39,010 nt of DNA from Chara braunii (Eukaryota; Streptophyta; Charophyceae; Charales; Characeae): the NCBI GenBank assembly GCA_003427395.1, contig BFEA01000079.1, forward strand, positions 1,715,485-1,754,494. Direction: 5' to 3'. This document shows positions 1-10,944 of this stretch, in pieces; the first letter of the stretch is position 1; the number at the start of each line of letters is the position of its first letter. The notes beneath the pieces were generated by a model. It saw nothing but the letters and a program-made list of their open reading frames with translations. It made no database searches and was not told where the DNA came from. The translations under genes and the position numbers were made by a program.

Positions 1-150
1 TAGATGATTCATTCAAAATTTTGACAAATATGTAATTTTAATTATATCACATTTTTTTAATTCTAATTTTATCTATTACATTTGTAAATTGATTTGATTT
101 ATCTATTTCTATTTATTTCGATTTAGTAATTTACAAATTATAAATCTGTA
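1..150. other. AT-rich flank, no gene seen
   Basis: Strongly AT-rich sequence with no open frame of note. It is simply the left flank of the hairpin element that begins at 151. Confidence 0.6.
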
Positions 151-290
151 AACGTCGTAGGCAAGTCAGACCAGAAGTCCAAAAGGCAGGCCCAAAAAGC
201 CAACAGCAGAAGCTGAACAGACGTGACCCCTGCTGTTGTGGCCTTTCGGGCCTGCCTTATGGACTTCTGGTCTGACTCGCCTACGACGTT
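151..290. repeat. Near-perfect 140-bp fold-back hairpin element
   Basis: Positions 151-193 and 248-290 are inverted copies of each other over 43 bp with two mismatches; the outer arms begin AACGTCGTAGGC and end GCCTACGACGTT. The pairing continues inward with small bulges (GGCCC..AACAGCAG against CTGCTGTT..GGGCC), leaving a loop of about 20 nt. The whole block can therefore fold into one long stem. It could be a small non-autonomous inverted-repeat element (MITE-like) or a hairpin RNA precursor. No clear target-site duplication was identified. Confidence 0.8.
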
Positions 291-336
291 ACCTTTGGGA
301 CTGAGACCAACTGGGCCTGCGACCTTCGACTCTGCC

Positions 337-379
337 GAACAGACGTGACCCCTGCTGCAGTGGCCTTTCGGGCCTGCCG
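337..379 (+). repeat. Direct partial copy of the hairpin core
   Basis: This 43-bp stretch, starting GAACAGACGTGACCCCTGCTG, repeats positions 215-257 of the neighbouring hairpin with two differences, 122 bp downstream. Only the loop and one arm are present, so it looks like a truncated or rearranged copy. Confidence 0.7.
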
Positions 380-507
380 TTTGGGACTTAAACTTAAGAC
401 TTGACCTCAGAGATCAAGTCAGATGTCCAAGACGTGTGAGTGTTTCCCGACACTTGGTCGTCACTCCAATTTGTCTTCGGCAATGATGAAATGTGAGCAC
501 GTTACTA

Positions 508-612
508 CATTCTTCCCCCGACTACATCGCACAATCACTAGAGTTGTATTTAGACTGAAAGACACTCAAAATACAGCTACAATGACCGTATGTTGTATTC
601 GGGGGAACACTG
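508..612. mobile_element. Short pogo-like MITE (TA target site)
   Basis: The block starts CATTCTTCCCCCGA and ends with the imperfect inverse, TCGGGGGAACACTG, and is flanked by TA on both sides. The ends match the 20-bp termini of the element at 20037-20190, so the two are likely members of one family. TA duplication plus CA(G/T)T termini fits pogo/Tc1-mariner non-autonomous elements; that assignment is inference. It encodes nothing. Confidence 0.5.
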
Positions 613-756
613 TAGGGCTCTAATGTTTAATACAGAGAATATTAAATCAGTTGTATTTAGACTGAAAGACACCCCAAATACAGCCGCAATGACCGTACGC
701 TGTATTCGGGGGAATACTGTAGGACTCTAACGTCTAATACAAAGAATATTAAATCC
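543..756. repeat. 107-bp tandem duplication covering the MITE right half
   Basis: Unit 1 (543-649) and unit 2 (650-756) share most bases, both beginning GTTGTATTTAGACTGAAAGA and both containing the inverted terminus TTCGGGGGAA. The second MITE end (ending 719, followed by TA) therefore comes from local duplication rather than a second insertion. Confidence 0.75.
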
Positions 757-2640
757 AGAAATAACAAATGTTGAAAAGAAAAACACATCACATGAAAGTA
801 ACATATTATTAGTGTGATGTACACCTCATTCGATTTTCGACTTTCAGGAATTTCTATATTTTTCTCGTGCTCATTGTTTGATTAATTCATTGACACAAAA
901 ACCTCCCACATGGATAACAGTGTTATAGGGCTATAACTATTTACAAAATGGAGGTTAAATTTAATTCTAATAGTCTACGAATTTATCTTTCAACTGTATC
1001 ATTTCGTGAGAATAAATCAATAGTATAGGGCTATAACCTTGAAGGCAGAAAATATTAAATTCCAAAGCGATGATTGATAAAAAAAAAATTCGTACGAAAG
1101 TTTCATGTTAGTAGTCTGATATGCACAAAGTCTGATTTTTGACTCTAAGAAACAACTACATTTCTTAGCAATCGCATGTGAGCAATGGAGGAACTGTACA
1201 AATGTTTCGACGCTGGACTTCGACGTTATAGGGTTATATCCCAGTTTCACCATTTTTCTAAAAAAAACATTTAAATGAACAGCAGTACACTTTGAAGGTT
1301 TTTATCCATGTTTTTTAATCTTTTGGTGTTTTTATGATTTTTAGGGGATAAATTCTACGTTTTTTCTTAAACCTTAGATTTGTTAAAAACTAAACTCCGT
1401 AAAAAAAAATTATTTCAGTGTGGTCGAATTTGGATGTGAAACGAGACGGAAAAGATGACGAAAATTTGTGCCTTTCCGGTTTGGTCAGGTTTAAGTGTAA
1501 CGAATTACTGTTATTTTTTGCTGTCTTTTTATAACAATACGAGCCCCTGAGCACACTTTTGCTAATTGTGTTTTTTCTTTGTATTTCAACTACCTTCTCG
1601 TTCACGCCGAATGAGAGTGTACCGGTCCCTAAAAAAAAAATATTTTTTGAATTAAACTAACATTTCGTGCAAAGTAGAGATTTTATTTTCTCTGGTTTTC
1701 ACGAATGCTATGTTGACTTTCAGATTGCCAAAAACTCTTACTTCAGAATTTTCATTCCTGAATTTTCAGCTACCCGTTAATCCCTTGTGTCCAGATGTTG
1801 TGGAGGACAATTCGGATTGCAGAGGCATTATCTCAGCAATATCTGAATTAAAATGAGCAAAATTGGACAAAAATGCAAAAAGGAGTTGACCGTTTTTTTT
1901 GTGGACCATGGATCTGAAATCAGATCTCATGGTGGATAGCATATGGCCATTTTTTATGGGGCCAACTCAAACGGCCAACTCCGGAATGAGTTGGCAGTTC
2001 AAAATGGAAAGAAACAAAAGAAGGAAAAAACCGAAATTGTGCATTTGACCCAAAAAATTACCAGATGCACAAAAAATTGAAAAAGTGAGCATAGGGGCTC
2101 AATTTTGAAGCAAGGACTACTTGGGGGTAGGTCGGAATTATACTGAACTTAAATCTGGCTGGGATCTCAGCCAGATCCAAGGCTGAGATTTATCCGAGAC
2201 ATGGAAAAATATCTCGGCCTATTCAAATTGGGGTAGGAACAACAAAAATCGAGAAAAAAGGTTCGAAAGACCTTTTTCTTTCAAGTAAGGTTGCCCCCTT
2301 AGACATTTGGACTCAAGCGGGTAGTATTTGAAAAAGAAAGGGAGGCAGAGGCAATCCTAGTTTATACCAACCACTCGGACAACATGTACTTGGCCAAAAC
2401 GAGACTCAGGCACCCCCGAAGAGACCTAGTGGTGAGATTTTGCCTTGGGGGTACCTTGGTTCACTTGGAGGCACATGAAGAGGCTCATGGGTTGGCCAGT
2501 ACTTCGGTTTCAGCCTATATAAGCTGAAGGAGCAGTCCGCGACACTCATATTTGCATGAGAAGTGCCCATGTCGCCCAAGTGAGTTCATAGGAACAATTC
2601 ACTCACTTGGAGTGAGAAGCGGGGAACCGCTGTCAGATTG
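757..2640. other. AT-rich non-coding region with diverged repeats
   Basis: No convincing coding region. The dyad-like phrase TATAGGGCTATAAC recurs near 922 and 1023 and, degenerate, near 1225, at spacings of about 101 and 202 bp. The stretch starting near 746 (AATATTAAAT) weakly resembles the one starting near 1046, suggesting an old 300-bp duplication. Near 2153-2190 three 9-nt segments (ATCTGGCTG, CAGCCAGAT and GGCTGAGAT) can form alternative stems. The rest is featureless to me. Confidence 0.5.
2516..2523 (+). promoter_or_regulatory. Possible TATA box (TATATAAG)
   Basis: A canonical-looking TATATAAG lies in GC-balanced sequence about 120 bp upstream of a 60-bp duplication. It could be the promoter of an LTR or of an unrecognised transcript. 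No LTR ends were identified around it, so this rests on the motif alone. Confidence 0.3.
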
Positions 2641-2644
2641 GGGG

Positions 2645-2764
2645 CCTTGGAGGAGGCTGTGAGCTAGTAGGAGGTGTCATTAGAGCTAGTGTGAGCAGTG
2701 GAAGCCTTGGAGGAGGCCGTGAGCTAGTAGAAGGTGCCATTAGAGCTAGTGTGAGCAGTGGAGA
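2645..2764 (+). repeat. 60-bp tandem duplication
   Basis: Units 2645-2704 and 2705-2764 both start CCTTGGAGGAGG and differ at only a few positions, indicating a recent duplication. It is non-coding as far as can be seen. Confidence 0.8.
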
Positions 2765-2830
2765 CCCAAGGGGCTAACCCGCCATAGCCCCCAGACTGTG
2801 GGAGAGAGAGAGAGGCCAGAGAGAGTCACA

Positions 2831-3253
2831 TTAAACCACAGGTCCCCCTCACAAAAAAAACCTCGGGTTACCGGTAGCGCCGTTTCGCGACGGCTACCGG
2901 TAGTACAGCGTGGAAAACTGGGCGGACCTCCGTACGAAATTTTGCAACAAAAATCTGAAATAAATCGAATCGGCGCGGCAATTATTTCACCGTCAAAATG
3001 ATTTTTTTTTTTTTCTGATATTTTGCCCTGAAAGATCACGACCTAATCTACGGACCCTCAAATTTTCAGACATTTTGGTGAATTACTCTGAGCACGAAAA
3101 ATCGGCAAAGTTCCCGCTTGGAAAGTGGCGCGATTTGGACTCGTCGGCCTCCGCACAACCCGGCGCCTCAGTGCGGTCACCGCCCCTCCGTACAACCCGG
3201 CCCTAACTCTCCGGTACCAGGGGTTTTCGGTGGCGGGGAGACCTGTGGTTTAA
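2831..3253. repeat. Inverted-repeat module with an internal CCGG-rich hairpin
   Basis: TTAAACCACAGGT (2831-2843) and its exact inverse (3241-3253) bracket about 400 bp. Inside, 2869-2878 (TACCGGTAGC) pairs perfectly with 2893-2902 around a 14-nt loop. Two near-identical phrases of the type CCTCCG(C/T)ACAACCCGGC occur near 3149 and 3185. The arms may be the ends of a small fold-back element; no coding frame is evident. Confidence 0.5.
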
Positions 3254-3409
3254 CCCTCCTAAAGGGAAGCACTCCATAGTCATAGTGGTAGGAGTTTGTC
3301 ACAGTCAGGAAATGACTAAGGAGGAGGAATGAAAAGGGTTTGAGGAAGAAGGGAGACATAGCCAAGTGGGGAGAAGCATCATCAAGATTTGTATCTCAAC
3401 TCCAAGATA

Positions 3410-3560
3410 CTAGAGGAGGTGAGTGGAAAGAAGGAGAGACTTCTTCTCCTTTTTTGTTTTTTTCTTTTTCTTCCTCTTCCTCTTCTTCTCCTATTCCTCC
3501 ATATTCCCTCATCTACATTCTTTTTTTTTTTTTTCTTCCTCATCTTCTCTATCCATAGGT
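3410..3560 (+). repeat. Pyrimidine-rich low-complexity tract
   Basis: A TTC/TCC/T-run rich stretch that creates spurious Phe/Ser/Leu-rich open frames. It is not interpreted as coding. Confidence 0.7.
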
Positions 3561-3569
3561 GTTTTCCAA

Positions 3570-4575
3570 ATCTTAGTACAGGTAGTAGGGGACTTCTCCA
3601 CTAATGACGACCTTTCCATGATCCTTTTCTTCACTCTCATGTAAATCGTCACTTTCCACTTTGTGTTTTCACGCATGAGAGTGAGTTTCACTCATCGGCT
3701 CTTCACTTTCTCTCCATTTATTCACTTGGTAGTAAATTGTAACTTTGTTTTTTGCTTAGTCTAGTGTTTTGTCTGATTTTTCTCCCTTGTTTTGTCCATT
3801 GCTTCACTCCCATATAAATCGCCACTTTCCACTTTGTGTTTTCATGCATGAGAGTGAGTTTCACTTACTCTCTCTTTGCTTTCTCCCCATTTCTACACTT
3901 GGTAGTAAATCGCAACTTTGTTTCTTGCTTAGTCTAGTGTTTTGTGTGATCTTTCTTTCTTGTTTTGTCCATTCCTTCACTCCCATGTAAATCGCCACTT
4001 TCCACTTTCTGTTTTCATTCATGAGAAAGAACTCTTCATTTTTTTCCAATTTCTCCACTTGGTAGTAAATCGCAACTTTGTCTCTTGCTTATTTTAGTAT
4101 CTTGTGTGATCTTTCTCTCTTGTTTTGTCCATTCTTTCACCCCAATGTAAATCACCACTTCCACTTTGTGTTTTCATGCATGAGAGTGAGTTTCACTCAC
4201 TCCCTCTCCACTTTCTCTCCATTTTCTACTTGGTAACAAATCGCAACTTTGTCTCTTGCTTATTCTATTGTTTTGTGTGATTTTTCTCTCTTGTTTTGTC
4301 AATTCCTTCACCCCAATGTAAATCGTCACTTCCACTTTGTGTTTTCATGCATGAGGGTGAGTTTCACTCAGTGTCTCTTCACTTTCTTTCTATTTCTTCA
4401 CTTGGTAGTAAATCGCAATTTTGTTTCTTGCTTATTCTAGCGTTTTATATGATCTTTCTATCATGTTTTGTCCATTCCTTCACTCCAATAAAAATCGTCA
4501 CTTTCGATTTTGTATTTTCGTACATGAGAGTTAGTTTCACCCGCTCTCCCTTCACTTTTTCTACGTTTCTTCAAT
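3570..4575 (+). repeat. Satellite array, period about 170 bp
   Basis: The phrase (G/A)TAAATCG(C/T)CACTTTCCACTTTGTGTTTTCATGCATGAGAG recurs at 3641, 3814, 3987, 4148, 4318 and 4490, giving spacings of 173, 173, 161, 170 and 172 bp. About six diverged units lie head to tail. Units also share ACTTGGTAGTAAATCGCAA. The length is typical of plant satellite DNA. The array runs directly into the 90-bp array on its right. Confidence 0.85.
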
Positions 4576-6225
4576 TGGTGATGTAGTGGTTCTCCCCTAG
4601 TTGCCTCCAGGACTCACATGTGTGTTTGTTGTATTTTTACTCGTCAAGTTCAGTTCTTCTTCACTTGGTAATACACCGGTTCTCCCCTAATTGCCTCTAT
4701 GGTTCGCATGTGTGTTTGTTGTAGTTTCACTTATCAAGTTCAGTTCTTCTTCACTTGGTGATGCACCGTTTTTTTCCTAGTTCCCTTCATGGCTTGCATA
4801 TGTGTTTGCTGTAGTTTCACTTATCAAGTTCAATTCTTCTTCATTTGGTGATGCACCAGTTCTTCCCTAGTTCCCTTCATGGCTCGCATGTGTGTTTGCT
4901 GTAGTTTCACTTGTCAAGTTCAGTTCTTCTTCACTTGGTGATACACCGGTTATTCCCTAGTTGACTCTATGCTTCACATGTGTGTTTGTTGTAGTTTCAC
5001 TTGTCAAAGTTCAGTTCTTCTTCATTTGGTGATGCACCGGTTCTTCCCTACTTTCCTCCAAAGCTCACATGTGTGTTTGTTGTAGTTTCACTCGTCAAGT
5101 TCAGTTCTTCTTCACATGGTGATGCACCGGTTCTTCCCTAGTTTCCTCCATGACTCACATGTGTATTTGTTGTAGTTTCACTTGTCAAGTTCATTTCTTC
5201 TTCACTTGGTGATGCACTGGTTCTTCCCTAGTTGCCTCCATGAAACGTACGCGTGTTTGCAGTAGTTTCACTTGTCAAGTTCAATTCTTCTTCACTTGGT
5301 GATGCATCGGTGCTTGCCTCGTTGCCTCCATGAATTACATGTGTGTTTGTTGTAGTTCCACTTGTCAAGTTCAGTTCTTTTTCACTTGGTGATGCTCCGC
5401 TTCTTCCCTCGTTGCCTCCATGACTCACATGTGTGTTTGTTGTAGTTTCACTTGTCAAGTTCAGTTCTTCTTCACTTTGTGATGCACCGGTTCTTCCCTA
5501 GTTATCTCCATGACTCACATGTGCGTTTGTTGTAGTTTCACTTGTCAAACTTCAGTTCTTCTTCACTTGGTGATGCATTGGTTCTTCCTTGGTTGCCTCC
5601 AAGGCTCACTTGTGTGTTTGTTGTAGTCTCACTTGTCAAGTTCAATTCTTCTTCACTTGGTGATGCACCGGTTCTTCCCTAGTTGTCTCCATGGCTCGCA
5701 TGTGAGTTTGATGTAGTCCCACTTGTCAAGTTCAGTTCTTCTCACACTTGGTGATGTCGCGGTTCTCCCCTAGTTGCCTCCATGACTTACATGTGTGTTT
5801 GTTGTAGCCTCACTTGTCAAGTTTCGTTTTTATCACACTTGGTGGTGTAGCGGTTCTTCCCTAGTTGTCTCCATGACTCACATGTGTGTTTGCTGTAGTG
5901 TCACTTATCAAGTTTAGTTTTTCTTCATTTGGTGATGCATCGGTTCTCCCCTAGTTGCCTCTATGGCTCGCATGTGTGTTTCCTGAAATATCACTTGTCA
6001 AGTTCAGTTCTTCTCACACTTGGTGATGTAGCGGTTCGTGCCTAGTTGCCTTCATGACTCACATGTGTGTTTTCTGTAGTTTCACTTGTCAAGTTCAATT
6101 CTTCTTACTTCGGGGTGTACCGATTCTTTCTTAGTTGCCTCCATGACTCACGTGTGTGTTTGTTGTAGTCTCACTTGTCAAAGTTTAGTTCTTCTCACAC
6201 TTGGTGATGTAACGGTTCTTCCACA
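4576..6225 (+). repeat. 90-bp satellite array, about 18 units
   Basis: The anchor GTTGCCTCCATG (with variants) recurs at about 4600, 4690, 4780, 4870, 4960, 5051, 5141, 5231, 5321, 5411, 5501, 5592, 5682, 5773, 5864, 5954, 6045 and 6134: spacings of 89-91 bp. On the minus strand the unit is 30 codons long and stays in frame. Most units have TAG where units near 5231-5411 have GAG, so only about 2.5 units (5228-5458) read open, as a Ser/Thr/Asn/Glu-rich 30-aa repeat. The consensus stop argues against a coding role. Confidence 0.9.
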
Positions 6226-6959
6226 GTGCTCTAATTGACCGCGGAAAATGGGACGAAGGTAGGAGACGGTTTCCAACTGCTAAGGCTACTGCTACTGTTT
6301 CTGCTTCCGGTGTTGATGATGACGGACTTGTTGTTGCTACTGACGGCTGGCCATGCCCGGACTGCTGCTGCTGCAAAGAAAAGTCGTTGGCCAGCCCCTG
6401 GAGCGAAGGCTGGTCCAAAAGGACTAATGGGTCAGTGCGACCCGGGGGCGCTTCAGGCCGGCTCCGCCAGATCAAGGGTATGGGGGGATGAGGCTTCTCA
6501 GACCCCATATCCTAGGCATAGACATATGGCCTGCAGAACCTGAATGCCATCTGCGTTCATTTTTCTTTAAAAATGAAAAATAGACTTTACCGAACTGTTC
6601 GCCTTGAACCTCGGTCGGCGCCTGAAACAGGCAAGTAAGGGCAAACAGCGACGGAATGACCCCCAATTTTATAGGGGTCTTAGATAGGGTACAGACAGAG
6701 AGCCCACCAAGTTATGAGTGATTCTGATGTTGTTTGGTGTACGAAACGCAAACCTGTGTTGTTCGGTCCTCCCTCCTTAAGCAAAAACGACAAAATATGC
6801 AAAGTCTGCAAAATCTGCAGTTTTTTTAAATCTGTTTCTTTTGCAAAACTATGTTTTCTGCATGGACTGTGTATCTACTGCAAGACTGTTTGCCGCGAAT
6901 CTGAACTTTTTTGGGTCCGGATCTGGGATAACTTAGGAAAGATGAACCGAAACACTTAG
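6226..6959. other. Unassigned region with opposing short ORFs
   Basis: Just beyond the satellite, a minus-strand frame (6508-6185, about 107 codons, Ser/Pro/Gln-rich) and a plus-strand frame (6235-6543, about 102 codons, Leu/Ala-rich) overlap. Neither has a recognisable domain and both may be chance. I could not identify a promoter or splice structure. 6544-6959 shows nothing. Confidence 0.3.
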
Positions 6960-7600
6960 GGTGGGGAGAGACACCGGACACCTCACATCTCCTTCCACCT
7001 CCATCTTCTTCACTCATCCTCTATAAGCCAACCACCTCACTCCTTCTCCCTCCTTTATCTTCTTCACTCATCCTCCATAGCCAACCACCTCACACCCTGT
7101 TCCTCCTCCATCTTCCTCACCCATCCTCCATAGCCAACCTCCTCACACCTTCTCCAACCATCCTTCATAACCAACCACCTCACACTATCTCCCTCGTCCA
7201 TCTTCTTCACCCATCCACCATAGCCAACCACCTTACACCTTCTCCCTCCTCCATCTCCTTCACCCATCCTCCATAGGCAACCATATCACACCTTCCTCCT
7301 CCTCCATCCTCTTTACCCATCCACCATAGCTAGCCACCTCACACTTCTTTCCTCCTCCATCTTCTTCACCCAACCTCCATAGCCAACCATCTCACATCCT
7401 CTTCTTCCTCCACCTTCTTCACCCGTCCTCCATAGCCAACCTCCTTGCACCATCTCCCTCCCCCATCTTCTTCACCCATCCACCATAGTCAACCACCTCA
7501 CACCTTCTTCCTCCTCCTTCAATTGTCCGTCATAGCCAACCACCTTACACCACCTTCCTTTCCCATCTTCTTCAACCATCCTCCATACCCAACCGCTTCA
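6960..7600 (+). repeat. 53-bp pyrimidine-rich minisatellite
   Basis: The phrase CATAGCCAACCACCTCACACC recurs with spacings of 53 bp (for example near 7026, 7079, 7132, then 7169, 7222, 7275); one unit is shortened by 16 bp. The rest of each unit is CTTCTCCCTCCTCCATCTTCTTCACCC-like. Strand asymmetry is extreme (C/T on plus). Open frames on either strand here are repeat readings and not genes. Confidence 0.85.
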
Positions 7601-7749
7601 CACTCCCCTTCCATTTCATCTCATTCACCAATTGAAGGCCATGACCAACATACCATAAGGAAAACAAGGTATAGAAAGGGAACCTTAGGTAGGATTGTAG
7701 GACAAGTAGGGAATACATTTGATTAGGCATAGGAAATCTCTCCTTCCTT

Positions 7750-7756
<7 letters not shown>

Positions 7757-7819
<63 letters not shown>
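7757..7819 (+). repeat. (CT)n microsatellite
   Basis: About 31 uninterrupted CT dinucleotides. The flanks remain pyrimidine-rich to about 7870. It produces spurious Arg-Glu and Ser-Leu repeat frames. Confidence 0.97.
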
Positions 7820-7822
<3 letters not shown>

Positions 7823-7879
7823 CTCTTTCTCCTCCTCTCCCTTTCTTCCTCTTCTTCTTCCATCACCGCCGCCTCGTTG

Positions 7880-10800
7880 TCGTTCTTCTCGCACGTTCTA
7901 AAAACCTTGACCTTGCCTCCACCTTCCCTCTCCTTTTGGCACATGACTAACCCTTCCCCACTCACTTGTTATATTGACAGGAAATGAACGGTGAAAGAGA
8001 TTTATCCTCACTTGGTAGAGAAATTGGGGAGGGGAGGGGCAGTCGGTCTCTTATATCGCCAAGAAGAAAAGGAAAAGGCACTTGAGAAATCGGAAGGAGA
8101 CAAGTTCAAGAAGGGACTAGAAAGAGTTGATAACTTGAAGCAAGGTCAGTTGGCTCAACCAGACCCTGGATTGCATGACTATGAGAAGAAGATGGATTGA
8201 CTGAGCATGGTAAAGGGAATGGGAAGTAAGGCAAGAGTAAAGAAAGAAAGATAAGCATGTGGGAAGGGTTATGTGTCGACCCCCGAATGGGGGACTTTAT
8301 TGACATTTGCACTTGTGTTTGAATGTGCAGGTGAGTAGCTTGGGATGACTTGAGCGGGATTGGGTCAGGGACGTGCCAATAACAGGGAAGAGAAATGGAT
8401 GAGCAAAAAAAAAGGCTATGGGTCCTGGTCAACTCTATCTATGGAGGGGCCTTGGTGTACGAAGTGTTGAGCATGGACTAAGGGATGAATGAGGTCTTGT
8501 GTGATTGAAGTGTGAGGAAACGTTTGCATGCGTATGAAGGCCTAAAAAAGACTAAGAGACACACTCCAATGGCAATGGATGGAATGTGCGGACCATGAAA
8601 ATGTGTAGGGGCGAAGGGGGAAGACAACATCTTTGCGCCCCCGCTGATGCCATAGGGTTGTGCATTAGGAAAAAGGCTCGTGGCCTAAGGACGACGATAA
8701 GCCTACGCGCAAAAGAAGAAGCTTTCTCAACGAACCCCCCCTTGGACTTCATGAGTATTGGAAGGAGCAGTTGCTTGAGAACACAACCATGAATCAGAAA
8801 ACTTGAGCTTGCGAAATAATCAGAGAGACTACCACCCGGCGTGAGGGCTGAGCGACATCCCTAATGTCAAAGCTCTCTCGCTCAATGGCCCACGCCCATC
8901 CATCTCAAAGTACTAGGTGGGGGTGACTATGGGACGAATGACCTGCACTCTTAGCATGAGCGTGGGCGGACCGAGTCAACTGAGACTCGCAGTGGGGTTG
9001 ACACTGACTCGAAAGTCTAACGGGGTTTAGCCATACAAAAATGGTGGAAGTGACGGGCACGGGGTTAAACCGACCCTGCGATTCTGAAGGGGGGGCCCTA
9101 CGCATGACCATGTACACAACCAAAGAAAAAGAAATTGGACTTGAGTTTGCTCTTCCCTTTGAGAGAATTAGTTTTGAGAGTAGCTAGGCGCATGGCATGG
9201 CCAGGCCTGGAGTTATAACATGCACGATGCACACTTAATCAGCTCATTCCTTGCGGGGTAGCTCTAGCCCCCCTTCCTCCGGTGTTGGTGTTCGCCAGGC
9301 CGGGGAGGCTTAGGGCGAGTTGCAGGTCGACCCTTCCTCTTCGTGTGAAAGAAGGGCTCTGGTTACCTGGCAGGCGGTTGGTGCTTCGGCTTCGGTCGGG
9401 GTCCAATGAAAATCCCGTGGCGGAGTGATCCGACCGGCTGGGTGTTCTTCCATTTTCTTCTTCTGAGTCCAACGGGCTCATGCACTTTGCACTTGAGATG
9501 CTTGAAAGAACCATTATGAACACAACGGTAATCGAAAAAGGAACAACCCTACCCTATGAAAGAAGAAAATGAGAAAAAACGGAGTTTCTAGACTCCAATG
9601 AAAAACTAGCGCACCTTTGAAGATGCTCACGAGAAGGAACCAGCCACTATGTATGGACAATAGGGGGAGTGGCACACACAATCCTGAGAGATAATGTGAG
9701 GTATGGGTAAGATGTGATGGATGTATTGTGGGAAAGACACTTGTATCATGTGTGTCCCACTTGGGACTTGTAATTTGCATGAGGGGAAATTCAGCGTCCC
9801 GCCTTTCGGAAGGAAAGGATGAGTCTGAACCAGCTGGGGCGGGTTGCGAAACGTCATTTCTACCAAAGTGTCACCAGCTCTCATGTGTGGGAGGTTGGGC
9901 CACCGGGCTGTCAGACAGGAGTTGGTCTCGCCGGTTGATTAGTAGCGCTCTCTCCCTGGGGGACCGAGCATAGCTTGGCAAGTTGCCTAGGCGGGACGCG
10001 AAACGTCTCCTCAGACAAGGCGGCTGCTTGTCGGCAGACGGAGGACCATTACATATGGGGAAAGGAGGATGCCTCGAAAACGATTAGTAGCCTCACATAG
10101 TACAGGACGGGAAAGACCGATTCTTATCAGACCGATGAAAGTGAATGCCCGAACGACTGACTTTTGCTTCTATCGGGGTGTGCGAGCTGATTCCGGGTAC
10201 CAACGGGGGTGTGCAAGAGTGGTAAGACGGGATGGGGTATTCTGGCAAACAGAGAGGGATAACGCCCTGTGTCAGAGTTGAGGTACCACGCTCACGACGG
10301 TTGAGTTGTGCTTGAGGTATGGGGTAAAACTCTACCGATAGTAACATTGGAGATACCACTTTGGAAAAGAGGCCGGTGAGGAGATGACCGCATCTGTATG
10401 TGAGATTGCCTGAGTTTTTCTTTATATTTTATATCCCCCTCTGTAAAGTTGATTGAGACATAAGTTGTTGGGAAGGGTCACGATTCTAGTTTATTCTCAC
10501 CCTCTTCCTAAGTACGCACGAGTGAGTGAAGACCTTGAAAGGAAGAGATAGAGTTTAGCTTTGAAAGAAACCAAGAGAATGAACTTGGGTGAAAAGGGGA
10601 CCGGTTATGGGTATCAGAGGGAGGTTAGGACTTAATAATGAGGAGTTAAGCTAGATTAGACCTCGATGAGGGGTCTGAAATATTCTCATTCAGGATGTAG
10701 GCCGATTGGACCCGAGAACCAGGGTCGGCGCTTGGTTGTGAAAACAGGGATCAGTTGTTGGCATGAAGATGGCGCAGTGACTATGGTTGCCAATCTATTC

Positions 10801-10940
10801 CAGCGGACCGGAAATGCCAATAGATGTTAAGGACGAGGTATCCATCGTCCTGCCGACGTGAAGGTTAATGGGCATACTAATATTCAACATTTATAGTCTG
10901 AACGTTCAACTTTTATACACAGTTGGGCACGGACACTCGG
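7880..10940. other. 3-kb region without recognisable genes
   Basis: Only short unrelated frames are present: 7991-8200 plus (69 codons, Lys/Glu-rich), 8432-8106 minus (108 codons) and 9523-9239 minus (94 codons, Ser/Arg/Pro-rich). None shows a known motif. TGTCGACCCCC at 8275 superficially resembles the TGTCGCGCCCCC edge of the LTR at 22994 but the similarity stops at once. Composition is balanced and not tandemly repetitive. It may be old retrotransposon leader or LTR sequence, but I cannot demonstrate it. Confidence 0.4.
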
Positions 10941-10944
10941 ATAG

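Noticed and set aside
5228-5458. 30-aa repeat protein on the minus strand
   Set aside because: Only about 2.5 of 18 satellite units lack the TAG; no start, no flanking coding sequence.
7685-7965. Arg-Glu repeat ORFs on the minus strand
   Set aside because: Direct translation of the (CT)n microsatellite and its pyrimidine flanks.
8275-8300. LTR start similar to the one at 22994
   Set aside because: Only about ten bases (TGTCG.CCCCC) are alike and no PBS, PPT or second copy was found.
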